A stretch of DNA of 64,000 nucleotides from Byssothecium circinans (Eukaryota > Ascomycota > Dothideomycetes > Pleosporales > Massarinaceae), in NCBI GenBank assembly GCA_010015675.1, contig ML977038.1:82012-146011 (forward strand), in the 5' to 3' direction. How positions within the stretch are numbered: position 1 is the first letter of the stretch; the number at the start of each line of letters is the position of its first letter. The notes under the pieces were generated by a model. That model was not told the DNA's origin. It did no database searches and saw nothing but the letters and a program-made list of their open reading frames with translations. A program made the position numbers and the translations under genes. This document shows, piece by piece, positions 43,882 to 55,281 of this stretch.

Positions 43882-44952
43882 CTACAGCTTACTACTCACC
43901 CCAATATACGTCTGTCCAACCTTCAACATATCAACTGCTTCCTGCACCATTTCATCCACAATCTGTTTCGCGGGCTTGATATCCCCAATTACTCCACTCA
44001 CTTGACCCATCAAAAAAGGAATATCCACATCCTTCCCATCATCCATATCCTTCGCTAACGGCACCACGCCACTCTCAGTCAACTTCTTAATCTCCCCCGG
44101 CCGTGCATGCCAGTCCTTGATATAATCGTTCAACCTCACCCTCAACGGCCTTCCACTCACAACAAGCGTGCGATCGGTATCGCTAAATGTGGCAGTGACA
44201 ACATTCTCCTTATGCATCTGCGAACATCCGGCCTCAGTCGAGGCGACAAACCGCGTGCCAACCCACACACCTTGTGCGCCCTGCATGAGCGATGAAGCGA
44301 GCGAGCGTCCGTTGTATATTCCACCAGCTGCGACGACCATGGCAGGTTGCCCTGTGAGCGGCGACTTGTATTTCCGCGCAACATCCACCACTGCAGGAAT
44401 TAATATCGAATTCGCAATATCCCCAGTATGACCTCCACCTTCACCGCCCTGCGCGCAAACAATATCGACACCTGCATCCAATGCCTTCACGGCATGTTTA
44501 GGATGCCCAACCATATTCATAATCAGTATCCCCGCCTCATGCAATCTCTTGATGGTATGCGCCGGCGGTACTCCCACCGCACTGACGAACAACTTCGCGC
44601 CATTCTTGACCGTGACTTCGATCAGCTCATCCAATTGGCCATGGGTATAATCGTGGTTCGTCTTCCGCGCTGAGCCGCCGACTTGAGGTAGTGCAAGATC
44701 GACACCAAAGGGGAGTGACTTGTCGCTCAAGTTCGCCTTGAGCTCGTCGATGATCTCCTGGAGCTGCTCTGGAGTGTATCCCAAGCCCCCGATGACACCG
44801 AGGCCACCTGCATTCGATACTGCTGCTGCGAGGGGACCGCCAGATGTGCGAGCCATGCCAGCGAGGATAATGGGGTATTGGATCCCGAGGAGCTTCGAAA
44901 GCGGCGTTTGAAGCGACGGCGGTGACATGATGGGCGGCGGGTGCGAGTCCAA
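43882..44952 (-). CDS. Nitronate monooxygenase (2-nitropropane dioxygenase family), PTS1
   Basis: Intronless, 356 residues. An FMN-binding TIM-barrel protein: YPIILAGMARTSGGPLAAAV, SNAGGLGVIGGLG, then AGVDIVCAQGGEGGGHTGDI, VVAAGGIYNGRSLASSLMQG, and AQGVWVGTRFVASTEA. The family oxidises alkyl nitronates such as propionate 3-nitronate to carbonyl compounds and nitrite. The C-terminus is SSKL, so the last three residues SKL form a canonical peroxisomal targeting signal 1. Peroxisomal location therefore follows from the sequence. A second in-frame Met (MSPPSLQTPL) nine codons in could be the start. Confidence 0.92.
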   Translation of the reverse strand: MDSHPPPIMSPPSLQTPLSKLLGIQYPIILAGMARTSGGPLAAAVSNAGGLGVIGGLGYTPEQLQEIIDELKANLSDKSLPFGVDLALPQVGGSARKTNHDYTHGQLDELIEVTVKNGAKLFVSAVGVPPAHTIKRLHEAGILIMNMVGHPKHAVKALDAGVDIVCAQGGEGGGHTGDIANSILIPAVVDVARKYKSPLTGQPAMVVAAGGIYNGRSLASSLMQGAQGVWVGTRFVASTEAGCSQMHKENVVTATFSDTDRTLVVSGRPLRVRLNDYIKDWHARPGEIKKLTESGVVPLAKDMDDGKDVDIPFLMGQVSGVIGDIKPAKQIVDEMVQEAVDMLKVGQTYIGVSSKL

Positions 44953-45676
44953 ACGCTGTGGGAGGAAATCTCACGGTATCGAGGAAGAGCAAGTGCGTAC
45001 GGGCTGGAGAATTGAATCGGGAATGGTACTCATGGTGGATCCGGGGATAGCTGTTAAATAGAGGTGTTGGTGTACAAGGGTGCAGGTACCTAGGCACTGG
45101 TAAGCGGGGAGTGGTTTGAGCCTCGGAACTGACTCGCCTTGTGAAATCATGTGATCAAGTAGCTGCAGCTTGAAGTGCACATGTGCCAGTTGAAGTTCTG
45201 CCTCATGCACATGTACATGAAGCATTTTAGTGGTTCTAGATTTCCCGTGCAGCCTTATTATACCGACCAACTGGATGGTCCCTGGTGAAACTGTGTCCAA
45301 CATTGCGTTCTCAGATACAGCATTACACCTACTAAGGGGTTGTGAAGAAGAGCCGCGGAGGGTTTGGTTGGGCAATCCCATCGTTCTTGAAAACTGCGGA
45401 AAGTGGTGTCAAACTTACGCCACACATAGAGAAAGAGACATGAGTCTTGTGAACAAATATTCAATTGCCATTGCCTTGAAACGATAACGTACATTCGCCA
45501 GAGCCAGACATGCAGAAGTGATCAAGACACCTCATATGCTACGACTGTCTGTACCGCCAAAGGTACACCAGCCCTATGAGCAGTGCAATTCCAAGTCATG
45601 ATACAGAACAGATAGGCATACGCTCGGATTCCGACGAAGTGGACTGTTCCCAAGGATCACAATTCGTAGCAAAACA
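44953..45676. other. Intergenic (724 bp)
   Basis: Upstream of the nitronate monooxygenase gene and downstream of taxilin. Short frames only. Confidence 0.5.
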
Positions 45677-47386
45677 TCAGCGCTTGACTCCGTTGACTTG
45701 CCCGTTGGGCTGCTTGTGCCCGTTGACTCTAGGGTTGGGGAGCATTTGCGGCGGCGGTGGGGGAGGAATGGGGCCGAATGGTCGGCGCTGCTCCGGTACC
45801 GGTTCTAGAACATCGTCTTCTGTGTCATCGTCATACTCTGCACTGCCTTCATCATCCTCATCTTCGTAGTCATATTCGCTCTCCGTGATTTCTTCATCCT
45901 CCTCTAACTCACTCATGGGAACTTGACCGCGACCTTGCGCCTGCATCCCGCGACACAGTGTTTCTAGACGAGCAATCTTTTTACGTTGATCCTCAATCTC
46001 TTTATCCTTTTGAGCCAGATCCCCCTCCATGCGTTGACGGTATTCGACCATTTCGGCGATATTTCGGCTAGTGACGTCCTTGTTGCGAAGCAGAGTCGCG
46101 TTGTCCTTCTCTAGACGCTTTGTCTTCTTGGACATTTCTTCCATCTCTTTGCGAAACGTAAGAAACAGGTCGTTGGAGTTGTTGAGCGTTTCTTCCACCT
46201 GCATCTGGTCAGTATTAACCAAGGTGCAATGAGCCTCAATATATGTTGTGGGGTCATACCTGTTTGAACTTCTCAACGTAGATATTGAGCTGTGTACGAA
46301 GCTCCGTTTCGGTCTGGGAGAAAGTTGACACTTGCCTGGTCAGCTGATGCGATTTGGAAGACTCCGCCTCTTGTTGCTTTCGCTGCTGTTCGAGTCGAGC
46401 CATCTGATACTGTATTTCAAGTTCCTTGGTCCGCAATAACGAGTGAAACTGCAGTTCGCGCAATTCATACTGGTCAATGAAAGACTTGAACTTTTGGCGG
46501 AATCTGGACCTGTCAGACGTGCATTGATGGCGTGTGTTGAAAGCACCTACATTTCGTCCAATTCAAGCTCCGCTGGATTTTGCGGTTCCGATTGACTCTG
46601 TGAGGCAACACAGCGCTCGACATCCACAGACATAGTTTCGAGGCGGTGGTACAGGTCTTCCCGTGCTGCGGATTCCGTGCTCTCGATCTTGTGTAGTTCA
46701 TCCTTCAGCTTCTTGTTCTCCTTGGCCAAGTCTCGCGACAGTTTGTCAAGTTTATCTTTCATAGTCGTGACCTTGTTAAGCTCCGATCTCGATGCATCTT
46801 TCTCCTTTTGCAGCTGGTCACCCCTCTTCTTCGCCTTCTGATGATCGCGTTCGGTGCGCTTCATGTCCGCCAGCAGTTCCGTGTATCGTTTCTGTACCAC
46901 GTCAAGACGAGATAGCGGACCTTCCATATTGTTCAAGAGCGACGAGAGTTCTCGATTCGCCTTCTTCACTTCGCGCTCTGTAATTCCGTCAGCTAGGTTT
47001 CCAACATGTCGTTTCTAGATCCGGTATTGCCACTGTATGCTCAAGGAAGCCCAAAACATGTGAAGTCTCTTTCTCCCTTTATCCCGACGTGCAGGGGTCA
47101 ACGCACCTATTTCAAGCTCCTGCTCCTTGTCCCCAGCAGCATCCTGCTCCAATTGCGCAATCTTGGCCTGGATCTGCTTCTGCTGCTCCGACGGATCCGC
47201 CGCCTTCTTCCCCTTTCCCTTCTTCGCAGGCCCAGGCCCAGGCGCAGGTGCAGGTGCAGGAGCATGTTGGGCAGGAGCCATGGAGGTGGATGTCGAGCCG
47301 GATGCGCTGCGGCTCGCTTCCATGCTACGTGGGTTCGGACGAGAATGAGTTGGGGCTGGGTAGTGCTGGTGGGCGACGGTGGCCAT
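45677..47386 (-). CDS. Taxilin-family coiled-coil protein
   Basis: Four exons, 47107-47386, 46551-46977, 46260-46509 and 45677-46198, give 492 residues. After a Pro/Ala-rich N-terminus and KKGKGKKAADPSEQQKQIQ, a continuous coiled coil spans about residues 65-390. It contains family segments KYTELL-like RYTELLADMKRTERDHQ, KLKDELHKIE, TQLNIYVEKFKQ and VEETLNNSNDLFLTFRKEME, then EEMSKKTKRLEKDNATLL. The end is acidic, then polyproline (GPIPPPPPPQ). Taxilins bind syntaxins and take part in vesicle traffic. For the last intron two acceptors lie six bases apart; I chose the downstream one because it gives KFKQVEETL as in the family. The smallest intron is 41 nt. Confidence 0.9.
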
Positions 47387-48071
47387 AGATGGATAGCCGA
47401 AGCGCCGTGATGTCGACCCCAGAGAGCGCTTCACCGTCCAACGTCACGCGCACAGAGGACGTAGCTACCCTTTCACATAAAGGAGAAGACGAGGACCGAG
47501 TTCTCGAGGGGCACGCGGGCTGCACAGCGATGGTCACGGTGTCGCTGACGTCTCTCGGAGGTGCTTGGTTCGGAAATTCAGAGGCGGGCGCGGGCTCGGT
47601 GCGCAAGAGGCGTGTGGGTGGGTGTTCGGAGAAGTATATTCGGCCTTGGGAAGGAATAGCGCTGGGTAAAACTGGACAGAGAGCGCGGTCGTGAGGCGAT
47701 GGGGGATGGGCGAGAGAGGAGGGTGGTTCCGACAAGGTCTTCGCCCAGCCCTTGAAGCGCACTAGGTACCCGCTGCAGCAGGAAGCACCTGTACAAAGTA
47801 TCTACTGCGGTTTATGACTGCACACGAGCACAAACAACAGCTAAGGCACGCGAGCAGTACCAAGATACGGTCGTTTCCCAGTCGAGCATGCCCGTATTTG
47901 GCAGCAAAAGATGGCATTGGTCTGCACAATGACTGCGCCGTCGTCGATTCGATTAGTCACCCTCGGCCAATCGGCGCGAAAGCGTCATCGCATCGCCGTC
48001 GAGTACTTTTCTCGTCGTCAACCTTTATTCGGCCTCGCTCCGCCTCACCGTTTCCATCATCTTCGCCCGTC
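47387..48071. promoter_or_regulatory. Divergent intergenic region, taxilin and presequence protease
   Basis: 685 bp between divergent start codons. Open frames across it are not coding by content. Promoter function inferred. Confidence 0.4.
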
Positions 48072-51000
48072 ATGCTGCGCTCCGCTCGGTGGCAGCTGCC
48101 AAATGCCAGAAACATCGGCACCAAATACGCCTTGCCTCGCGTCTTCCAACGGGGATATGCTGCGGTGACAGATCCGTCAAGCTTGCCAAAAGTCGGGGAG
48201 CAGCTCCATGGCTTCACCCTCAAGCGCGTCAAGCAGGTCCCCGAACTCGAATTGACGGCGCTAGAGCTCCAGCATGACAAGACGGGTGCAGAGTACCTCC
48301 ATATTGCGCGCGACGATGCGAACAATGTCTTCTCCATCGGCTTCAAGACCAACCCGCCCGACGATACGGGAGTGCCGCATATCCTCGAACACACGACGCT
48401 ATGTGGCAGCAAGAAGTAGGCCATTGTACGTGACCAAGCGAAAATAATGACTAACAATGTCAGGTACCCCGTCCGCGACCCGTTCTTCAAGATGCTGCCG
48501 CGCTCCCTCTCCAACTTTATGAATGCCTTCACGTCCTCGGATCACACCACCTATCCGTTTGCCACCACCAATGCGAAAGACTTCCAGAATCTCATGTCTG
48601 TATACATGGATGCGACGCTACACCCGTTGCTGCAAGAGAACGACTTCACACAGGAGGGCTGGCGGATAGGGCCGGAGAACCCCTTGGCGATTCAAGAACA
48701 GGGTGCACAAGACGCCAAGCGGCTGGTATTCAAGGGCGTGGTGTACAACGAGATGAAGGGGCAGATGTCGGATGCAAGCTATCTCTACTACATCAGATTC
48801 CAGGACCACCTGTTTCCCGCCATCAATAACTCGGGCGGCGATCCGCAGAAAATCACCGACCTGACTTGGGAGCAGCTGAAGAAGTTTCATGGAGACCACT
48901 ACCATCCGAGCAACGCCAAACTCTTGACGTATGGAAACATGCCCTTGACGGATCACTTGAAGGAAATCAATGCGCGCCTACAAGATTTCGAGAAGATCTC
49001 CGTCGACCATGATATCAAACTACCTATCGAACTCAACGAGCCCAAGCATGTCACAGTCTCCGGCCCACTAGATCCCCTCGTACCAGCGGATAGACAGTAC
49101 AAAACATCAGTCACCTGGCTCATGGGCGAGACGGCTGATGTCGTTGAAAACTTTTCACTTGGATTGCTGAGTAGCCTCTTGATGGACGGATATGGCTCGC
49201 CTCTCTACCGTAACCTCATTGAGTCAGGTTTAGGTGCAGACTTTAGTCCTAACACCGGCTATGACAGCGCTGGTCAGCGAGGCGTATTTTCCGTTGGCTT
49301 GAACGCGGTCAAAGAAGAGGATGTACCGAAGGTGCGGGAGGCGATAGCCAAAACATTCCTCGAAGCTAGGAAAAATGGTTTCGATAAGATCAAAGTTGAT
49401 GGTATCCTCCATCAGCTCGAACTATCGTTAAAGCATAAGACCGCGCATTTCGGCATGAACATGATGCAAAGACTCAAGCCCGGCTGGTTCAATGGCGTTG
49501 ATCCAATGGACGCCCTTGCCTGGCAAGAGACTGTGGACGCTTTTCAAAAGAAATACGCAAGCGGCGACTACCTCGAAAATCTTCTAGACAAGTATCTTCT
49601 AAACGACAAGACTTTGACTTTCACAATGGCGCCATCCGAGAGCTACAGTCAAGATTTGGCAGAGGAGGAGAGTAAGCGGTTAGCAGAAAAGATTCAAGAA
49701 GCTACGAAGCAGTTTCCGAACGAGCAAGAGGCGCAGAAGTACCTAGAACAAAGGGAAATGGAGCTTCTCGAAGTGCAGGAGAAAGCCAGGAATCAGGACC
49801 TCAGCTGCCTACCAACAGTCTACGTAAAGGATATACCGCGTGAAAAAGAACGAAAGCCACTTCGACACACTGATGTTGGCGGCGTCAAGGTCCAATGGCG
49901 AGAGGCACCGACAAATGGTCTGACATACTTCCGCGCGGTGCACAGGCTCGAAAATCTACCAGACGAACTCAGAGAGATGATCCCGCTGTTCACCAGTGCA
50001 GTCATGCGACTCGGTACCAAGGACAAAACGATGGAACAACTAGAGGAGCTCATCAAACTCAAGACTGGAGGTATTTCGGTAGGGTACCATGCATCACCGT
50101 CACCACTTGCGCTTGACCAATACCAAGAAGGTCTATCCTTCACTGGATACGCCTTGGATCGCAATATCCCGGACATGTATGAGCTTCTCCGTACCATCAT
50201 CTTGGAGACCGACTTTGATGGACCTGAGGCTGAGAAAAAGATCCGAGAACTGCTTCAATCATCGGCAAGCGGAGCTATCAATTCCATAGCTGAATCTGGC
50301 CACTCCTTTGCCCGCACTTTTGCAGAGGCCGGCCTCACGTCTGTAGGCAGGCTTAACGAACAGACGGGAGGGTTGACACAAGTGAAGCTTACGACAGGTC
50401 TTGCGTCACGCTCCGCATCAGAGTCACTCAGCGATGTGATCCAAAAGCTAAAAGCCATTCAGTCTTTTGCAATCGCAAATACTGATCAATTGCGCGTCGC
50501 CCTCAACTGTGGTAACGAAAGCTCAAACCCCAACCAGGAAGCACTCCGCCGCTTCCTCGACACTCTTCCGAAAGATACACCTACACGCTCGTCGCCTTCG
50601 CAAAAAACGCAGTATCCACGCAACGCGAAATCCTTTTTTCCGCTTCCGTACCAGGTCTACTACTCGGCCCGCGCAGTACCTACAGTACCGTACGTAGACG
50701 CTTCGGGCGCGCCTCTAGAAATCCTGGCTCAGCTACTGACGCACAAACACCTTCACCATGAGATCCGTGAGAAGGGTGGCGCCTATGGAGGAGGAGCCTA
50801 CTCACGTTCCCTGGGCGGCCTCTTCGGCATGTACAGCTACCGGGACCCCAACCCGCAAAACACCATGAACATCATGGCCGAAGCCGGCCAGTGGGCGCGC
50901 GATCGTACCTGGACAGCACAAGACTTGGAAGAGGCCAAGCTCAGCGTATTCCAAGGCTACGACGCCCCGCAAAGCGTGAGCCAAGAAGGTATGAGGCTCT

Positions 51001-51269
51001 TCCTCTCCGGCATCACGGACGACATGCTCCAGACGCGACGAGAGCGCTTGCTTGATGTCACTGCGGAACAGGTACAGCGCGTTGCAGATCAGTTCCTTGT
51101 CCAGCGCGCAAAGGAGAGCAGCGTTGCTATCCTGGGCGAGAAGAAGGACTGGGCCAATGCGGTCAATGGGTGGGAGCTTTGCGATCTACACATGGCGGAG
51201 AAGATAGAGGAAATCGCGCAGCAGCAGGTGCCGGACGAATCTGCCGCTACTGCCGCTGCAGCGTCTTAG
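48072..51269 (+). CDS. Mitochondrial presequence protease (PreP/Cym1, M16C)
   Basis: Two exons, 48072-48415 and 48464-51269, with a 48-nt intron (CTAAC branch), give 1049 residues. The start was chosen at [16 protein letters not shown], an Arg-rich mitochondrial presequence, although the frame opens further upstream. The inverted zinc motif HxxEH is HILEH at residues 103-107 ([20 protein letters not shown]). The distal Glu lies in [12 protein letters not shown]. The protein has two homologous halves joined by a helical linker rich in E/K ([19 protein letters not shown]). C-terminal family segments [15 protein letters not shown] and [13 protein letters not shown] are intact. PreP degrades cleaved targeting peptides in the matrix. 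The tail ends in an Ala-rich run. Confidence 0.96.
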
Positions 51270-52084
51270 ACATTTCGAGTACGTATATTGTTGTAGATGC
51301 TGTTGTAATTTTCCCTGTATAGTACGTGTATATTACTCAACTCCTGCATCAGCGGCGCATGAGCGAGCATTTGGTAAGCGGTTGGAAAGGCATAGCATCC
51401 ATTAACCTTCTTTTATCCCTTTCCCTCTCATTCACCTTTCTTTCCTTCCATTTCCCCGAGCACATTTTCCGCCTTCACCTTCCCTTTTCCTTCGGCACCG
51501 GCCCAACATTTCCCCGTCCCCACTTCCACGCACCTATAAAACGAGCAACCACGCTTCAACGCCTACACAGTCCCACCAGCGCAGTTGAACAGATCCGCAG
51601 ACATACAACAGCCCCCACTCCATGGCATGTATGGTCTGTCTCTTCCCCCTCACGGGAGGGAGAGGAACGCGCAAGAACAAAATCTCGCCCGTTTGGCTGC
51701 AGAACCCAGTGCCCTGCTTGTTGGGGTATTCTTGGGTATTGTGGCTGAGTGGCGCGGATTGCACCCATTTATCAGACCTGCCTGTTTGAGCGAGAATCTT
51801 CTCCTGGCGGACTAAAGTTGGGGGTACATACTTTTCTTATTTTCTGGTATTTTATAGTGTCTCTATTGGGATTTCACACGCGTGCCAAATATCTGACAAC
51901 GAAGGAGCGGCATCGTGCTGCATCTGCCAGCTCGAACCATGTCTTTTCTACTCTTCACGCTTACACTTTCACCAGTCTGAAGAGCTGCCTTCTCCATATG
52001 CGTTCCTGTAACTGCACCACCCAGACGATTTGTGCTTCTCTTCTTCGCGAGAAGTCTCTTCCCAAGAAAGCAATACCCTCACAG
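51270..52084. other. Intergenic (0.8 kb)
   Basis: 3' flank of the presequence protease gene leading into a decayed gene. Pyrimidine-rich patches near 51420-51490. No gene. Confidence 0.45.
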
Positions 52085-52749
52085 ATGATGTCCAAGGTCA
52101 AGAAGTCCAGGTAGAAGAAGAGCTCCAGACATCGTGGCATTGCGCAATAGATAGGGGATAAAGACGACTCGATGGTCGTTAGCCCAGTAGATGACAACCC
52201 TTCTCGCTTCATGGATTTGCCACTCAAACTAAGGAACCAAGTATGACGAATTGTGGAAAGACACACCGCGCATCACTTTGGGTTTACCTACCTCCGGCCC
52301 CAAGACGATGTACCCCTACTTTCTACACAAAAGGCTATAGCGCCGGTGTGCTGAAATTGTTTGTGGACGACTATTATACCGATCATTTGGAAGATAGGGA
52401 GAGTGATAGTGAGGAGGATCATCTGTAATGATCAACGTTGCCCGCAGAAGATGCCGTACGTCCATTATGCTTGCATGCTAACTCCGGCGTCTATGCAATG
52501 CGCGACTCCATAGCTCAGTGTCTCCCCCAATAGCTTCGGACGAGCAGAGCTGTCTTAGACGAAGGCCTGCAATGGTTTGTGCATATGAAAGAGGATGTTG
52601 AGGCCAGGTGTGTTCAATTCACGAGGCGTTATACCTGTGCCAGGGAAGAGTCGGCAGAGAGGCGTACGGTGAGTTCAGGCTTTGTGTATGACAAGGAAGA
52701 GATAAGAAACCACTATCGGCAATTGAAAGCTAGACATGTGGCCTTCTAG
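52085..52749 (+). pseudogene. Decayed F-box-like (LPxxLRNQxY) gene
   Basis: From MMSKVKKSR the frame meets TAG after nine codons and again after about 20 codons. The recognisable domain start SRFMDLPLKLRNQ then appears. One frame later comes YDELWKDTPRITLGLPTSG with MYPYFLHKRL, so two bases are missing at about 52233. Further down, ALKLF-like GVLKLFVDDYYTDHL and a third frame with GLQWFVHMKEDVEARCVQF, YTCAREESAERRTV and YDKEEIRNHYRQLKARHVAF end at a TAG. The order and content match the expanded F-box-like family represented intact at 7810-8799. Both early TAG codons stand where CAG would fit. Confidence 0.7.
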
Positions 52750-53159
52750 CTGCTGTTGCTAATGGTTATCAAAAAAGGTTGCCGAATGTTTGCAATTAGC
52801 AGTAGGATATGTTCTTGGGCGCATCTGAATTGCGATATAGACGCGGAACGGGCAAATATATCTTTCAAACCGCAATTTCAACCCTTTGAAAACAGCGTAC
52901 CTACCTAAGTGCTGTGCACTCCACAACCCCTCTTCAGCAGGAGGTGACTTGGCTAAATCCTCTTACCTGCATCTCTACGGGTAGAGCAAACTGTAACGCT
53001 TAGTGCGTTTGTGTTTCTCTATTCTCTTACTATATACCTTTCCTTTCCTTTCTTGGTAGCTCTATCTCTCCTAACCCTACAATACCAGGTCCCCACTTCG
53101 ACTTTCTACTCTACCCTCCAACTCTCAGCCCAACGTCACCATACAAGTCAATCATCATA
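52750..53159. other. Intergenic (410 bp), upstream of the coiled-coil pair
   Basis: C/T-rich sequence rises toward the ATG at 53160 (CCTTTCCTTTCCTTTC near 53037-53054), a typical fungal promoter-proximal pyrimidine tract. Confidence 0.5.
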
Positions 53160-53899
53160 ATGACTACAACAAAGTCCGCAGCAAAACCCGCAGCTCCGGC
53201 GGCAGCGAGCAGCACAGCGAAAGACAAGAAGTCACGTCTCGATGACTCTCTCCCAAATGTAAATGAATCCCATCACAGATCTCGTCCAAAGCTGACAGCA
53301 AAAAGCTCGTATCCCTACTCGCAAAGCATCGAAAGAAGGCCCATCGCAGACACCGAAAGGAACTCGCCAAGGTGAAGCAAGAACTCGAAAACGCACTAGA
53401 CGAGAAGGAAAAAGCGCTTTCCGGTTTCAACGATGAGAGGAAAAAGTATGCGCAGGCTATGGAGAACCTCTCTTCCGACCTGGAAATCAAGGAAGCCGAG
53501 CTGCGAGCGGAGAAGAGCATCCATGACTATAGATACTCAAGGCGCAGCATCCAACAAGAGGCTTTCGAAATCATGAAGCTGCAAACTGAGAATGAGGAAA
53601 TGAACAGAGAGTTGAAGAAGGCAAAGGAGGAAAACCTGCTCGCTGGATTTGAGCGCCTCAAGCAGACATATGAACTCGGAGTTGCAAGAAAGGAGGTCAA
53701 GGATGAGAGGGAGAGGTTTATGCAGCTCTTGATTCTTTTCGTCAAAGAAATGTGGTGCATGTATGGTTCCTCCAAGGTCATGGAGAAGATTGGCGCCGGG
53801 ATTCGGGAGGCGTTTGTGAAACACCTGGAGGAGAAATTGGACCACGGGGAATATCTGAGGTGGGAGGGAGAGTTATGCCGGTATATGAAGCATGGCTGA
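53160..53899 (+). CDS. Orphan coiled-coil protein, tandem copy 1
   Basis: Two exons, 53160-53258 and 53306-53899, with a 47-nt intron, give 230 residues. The acceptor AAAAAG follows a CTGAC element by about 10 nt; the nearer ACAG would put the frame out. The chosen junction aligns with the intron of the neighbouring copy. The N-terminus is Ala/Ser/Lys-rich (TTKSAAKPAAPAAA). Then LVSLLAKHRKKAHRRHRKEL leads into a heptad-like coiled coil rich in E/K (VKQELENALDEKEKAL to about ERLKQTYELGVARKEVKDE). The C-terminal 70 residues form a more hydrophobic segment (MQLLILFVKEMWCMYGSSKV, then FVKHLEEKLDHGEYLRW). I do not recognise the family. A related, damaged gene follows 500 bp downstream on the same strand. 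Confidence 0.68.
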
Positions 53900-54395
53900 A
53901 GACGAGGCTGGTGGAGAGATGAATGGGCGAATCGGTGAACAAATGAGGGCTGAGAGTGTGTGTGGGTTGCATACTGGAGACTGTCTCCACGATTCAGGAT
54001 AAGGTCTTCAAATGGTAGGACTTCTACCAGATATGTACGGCTAGAAGGATTAGGTACAAGACATTTGGAAATTCCAAAATCTATGAGTATTGGAACCCAA
54101 TGAAGTTGCCATATCGGATCTCTTAATCTCTTACAGCAGCGCAAAGGATTCTTGACGCCTTTGGGCTGCACGTATTTATCAGCTTTGTGGCTCCGATTCC
54201 ATGCAAGTCACCGAGAAGAGCTTCTCCAGTAGGTAGCCGTCCACTGGCGCACGAATCTCGTCCGGATGCCCCGCTCATGTGTTAAAGGCAACCAGATGAA
54301 GGTGATAACCTTCCCTGCTAGCGAGTTTCTCTCGTCGCTCACTTACTATATATCCGCCCATCTGCCGCACCCGCCGATTTAGGCCTCCGCCACCA
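53900..54395. other. Spacer between the coiled-coil copies (496 bp)
   Basis: No gene recognised. It would hold the 3' end of copy 1 and the promoter of copy 2. Confidence 0.5.
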
Positions 54396-55281
54396 ATGCT
54401 CTGCCACGAACCCATTAATACCGCCCAGCACAATAGTTCGATGGCACCATCACCAGTGACCTCTAATGTAGCGCCTACGAACTTACCAGCAAGCCCTGTT
54501 ACAGTGGTCGCAAACTGCTCTACAAACTCCAACATGGCAGCCACGAACTCATCGGCAAAACGCGCAGCAGCACTAGAGAGCAACAACGCCACGAGCAAGA
54601 AGCCGAAGTTGGAAGATGAACCTCAAAATGTAAGCGCGGCAATCTGTCGTGCTGATGCAAAGCTAACAGTGTGTAGGTCGAGAATCTGCTTGCAAAGTAT
54701 CGAACAGAGGCCAAGCGCTCACATCAGCAAGAACTCGAAGAGGTCAAGCAAGAGCTGGTAGATACAAAAGAAAAGTCTGACAGGGCTAAACTGATATTAA
54801 TGACCGAACTTGGAGGCAAACTGCATCTCATCGATGACCTTAACATCACACACGCCAAAGACATCGAAGACCTATCCGCCCGTCTCAAAACTAGAGACGA
54901 CGAGCTACAAGCCGAGAAAGACACTCACAATGACACGAAAAGAAGGCTCAAAGCGGAGGCTTTGGAAATCAAGCGCCTGAGGGTTGATATAAGCTAGGGC
55001 GCCAAAGTCTAGCAAAGCAGCAGGAGCGAGCGAGAAGGGACCGGCTTCAGGCAGTGGCAGATGTCAAAGCTGCAAAGGAAAAGTTGGAGAAGGTGCAAAA
55101 GAAGGGAATGGCGCTGCTCAACTGCTTCTGCGACGAAGTGAAGGATCGCTTCTCTGGTAATCCTCAAGCGCAGGCGGAGATCATTAATGGTATCTGGCAG
55201 CAATGGGGGAGGGATATTACTGATGGCCTTGGGGATGAAGAATTTAAGAAATATGATGGCGTAGGAAGTTCGGAAGATTAA
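54396..55281 (+). pseudogene. Orphan coiled-coil protein, tandem copy 2 (frameshifted)
   Basis: Exon 1 (54396-54629) is Ser/Thr/Asn-rich and ends EDEPQN. A 47-nt intron (54630-54676) follows at the same place as in copy 1. Exon 2 starts VENLLAKYRTEAKRSHQQEL, matching LVSLLAKHRKKAHRRHRKEL of copy 1, then VKQELVDTKEK matching VKQELENALDEKEK. The coiled coil continues to EALEIKRLRVDIS (compare EAFEIMKLQTENEE) and meets TAG at 54995. Another frame then continues without a break (AKQQERARRDRLQAVADVK, LLNCFCDEVKDRFSGNPQ, WGRDITDGLGDEEFKKYDG) to 55281. A single-base shift at about 54985-55000 would explain it, as would an unusual intron or a sequencing error. Start at 54396 or 54441. Confidence 0.55.

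Noticed and set aside
47814..48071. N-terminal extension of the presequence protease frame
   Set aside because: The frame opens upstream, but only the ATG at 48072 gives an immediate mitochondrial presequence; upstream residues look like translated promoter.
53259..53298. Intron with ACAG acceptor in coiled-coil copy 1
   Set aside because: It leaves the coiled-coil frame by one base; the AAAAAG acceptor at 53305 keeps frame and aligns with the neighbouring copy.
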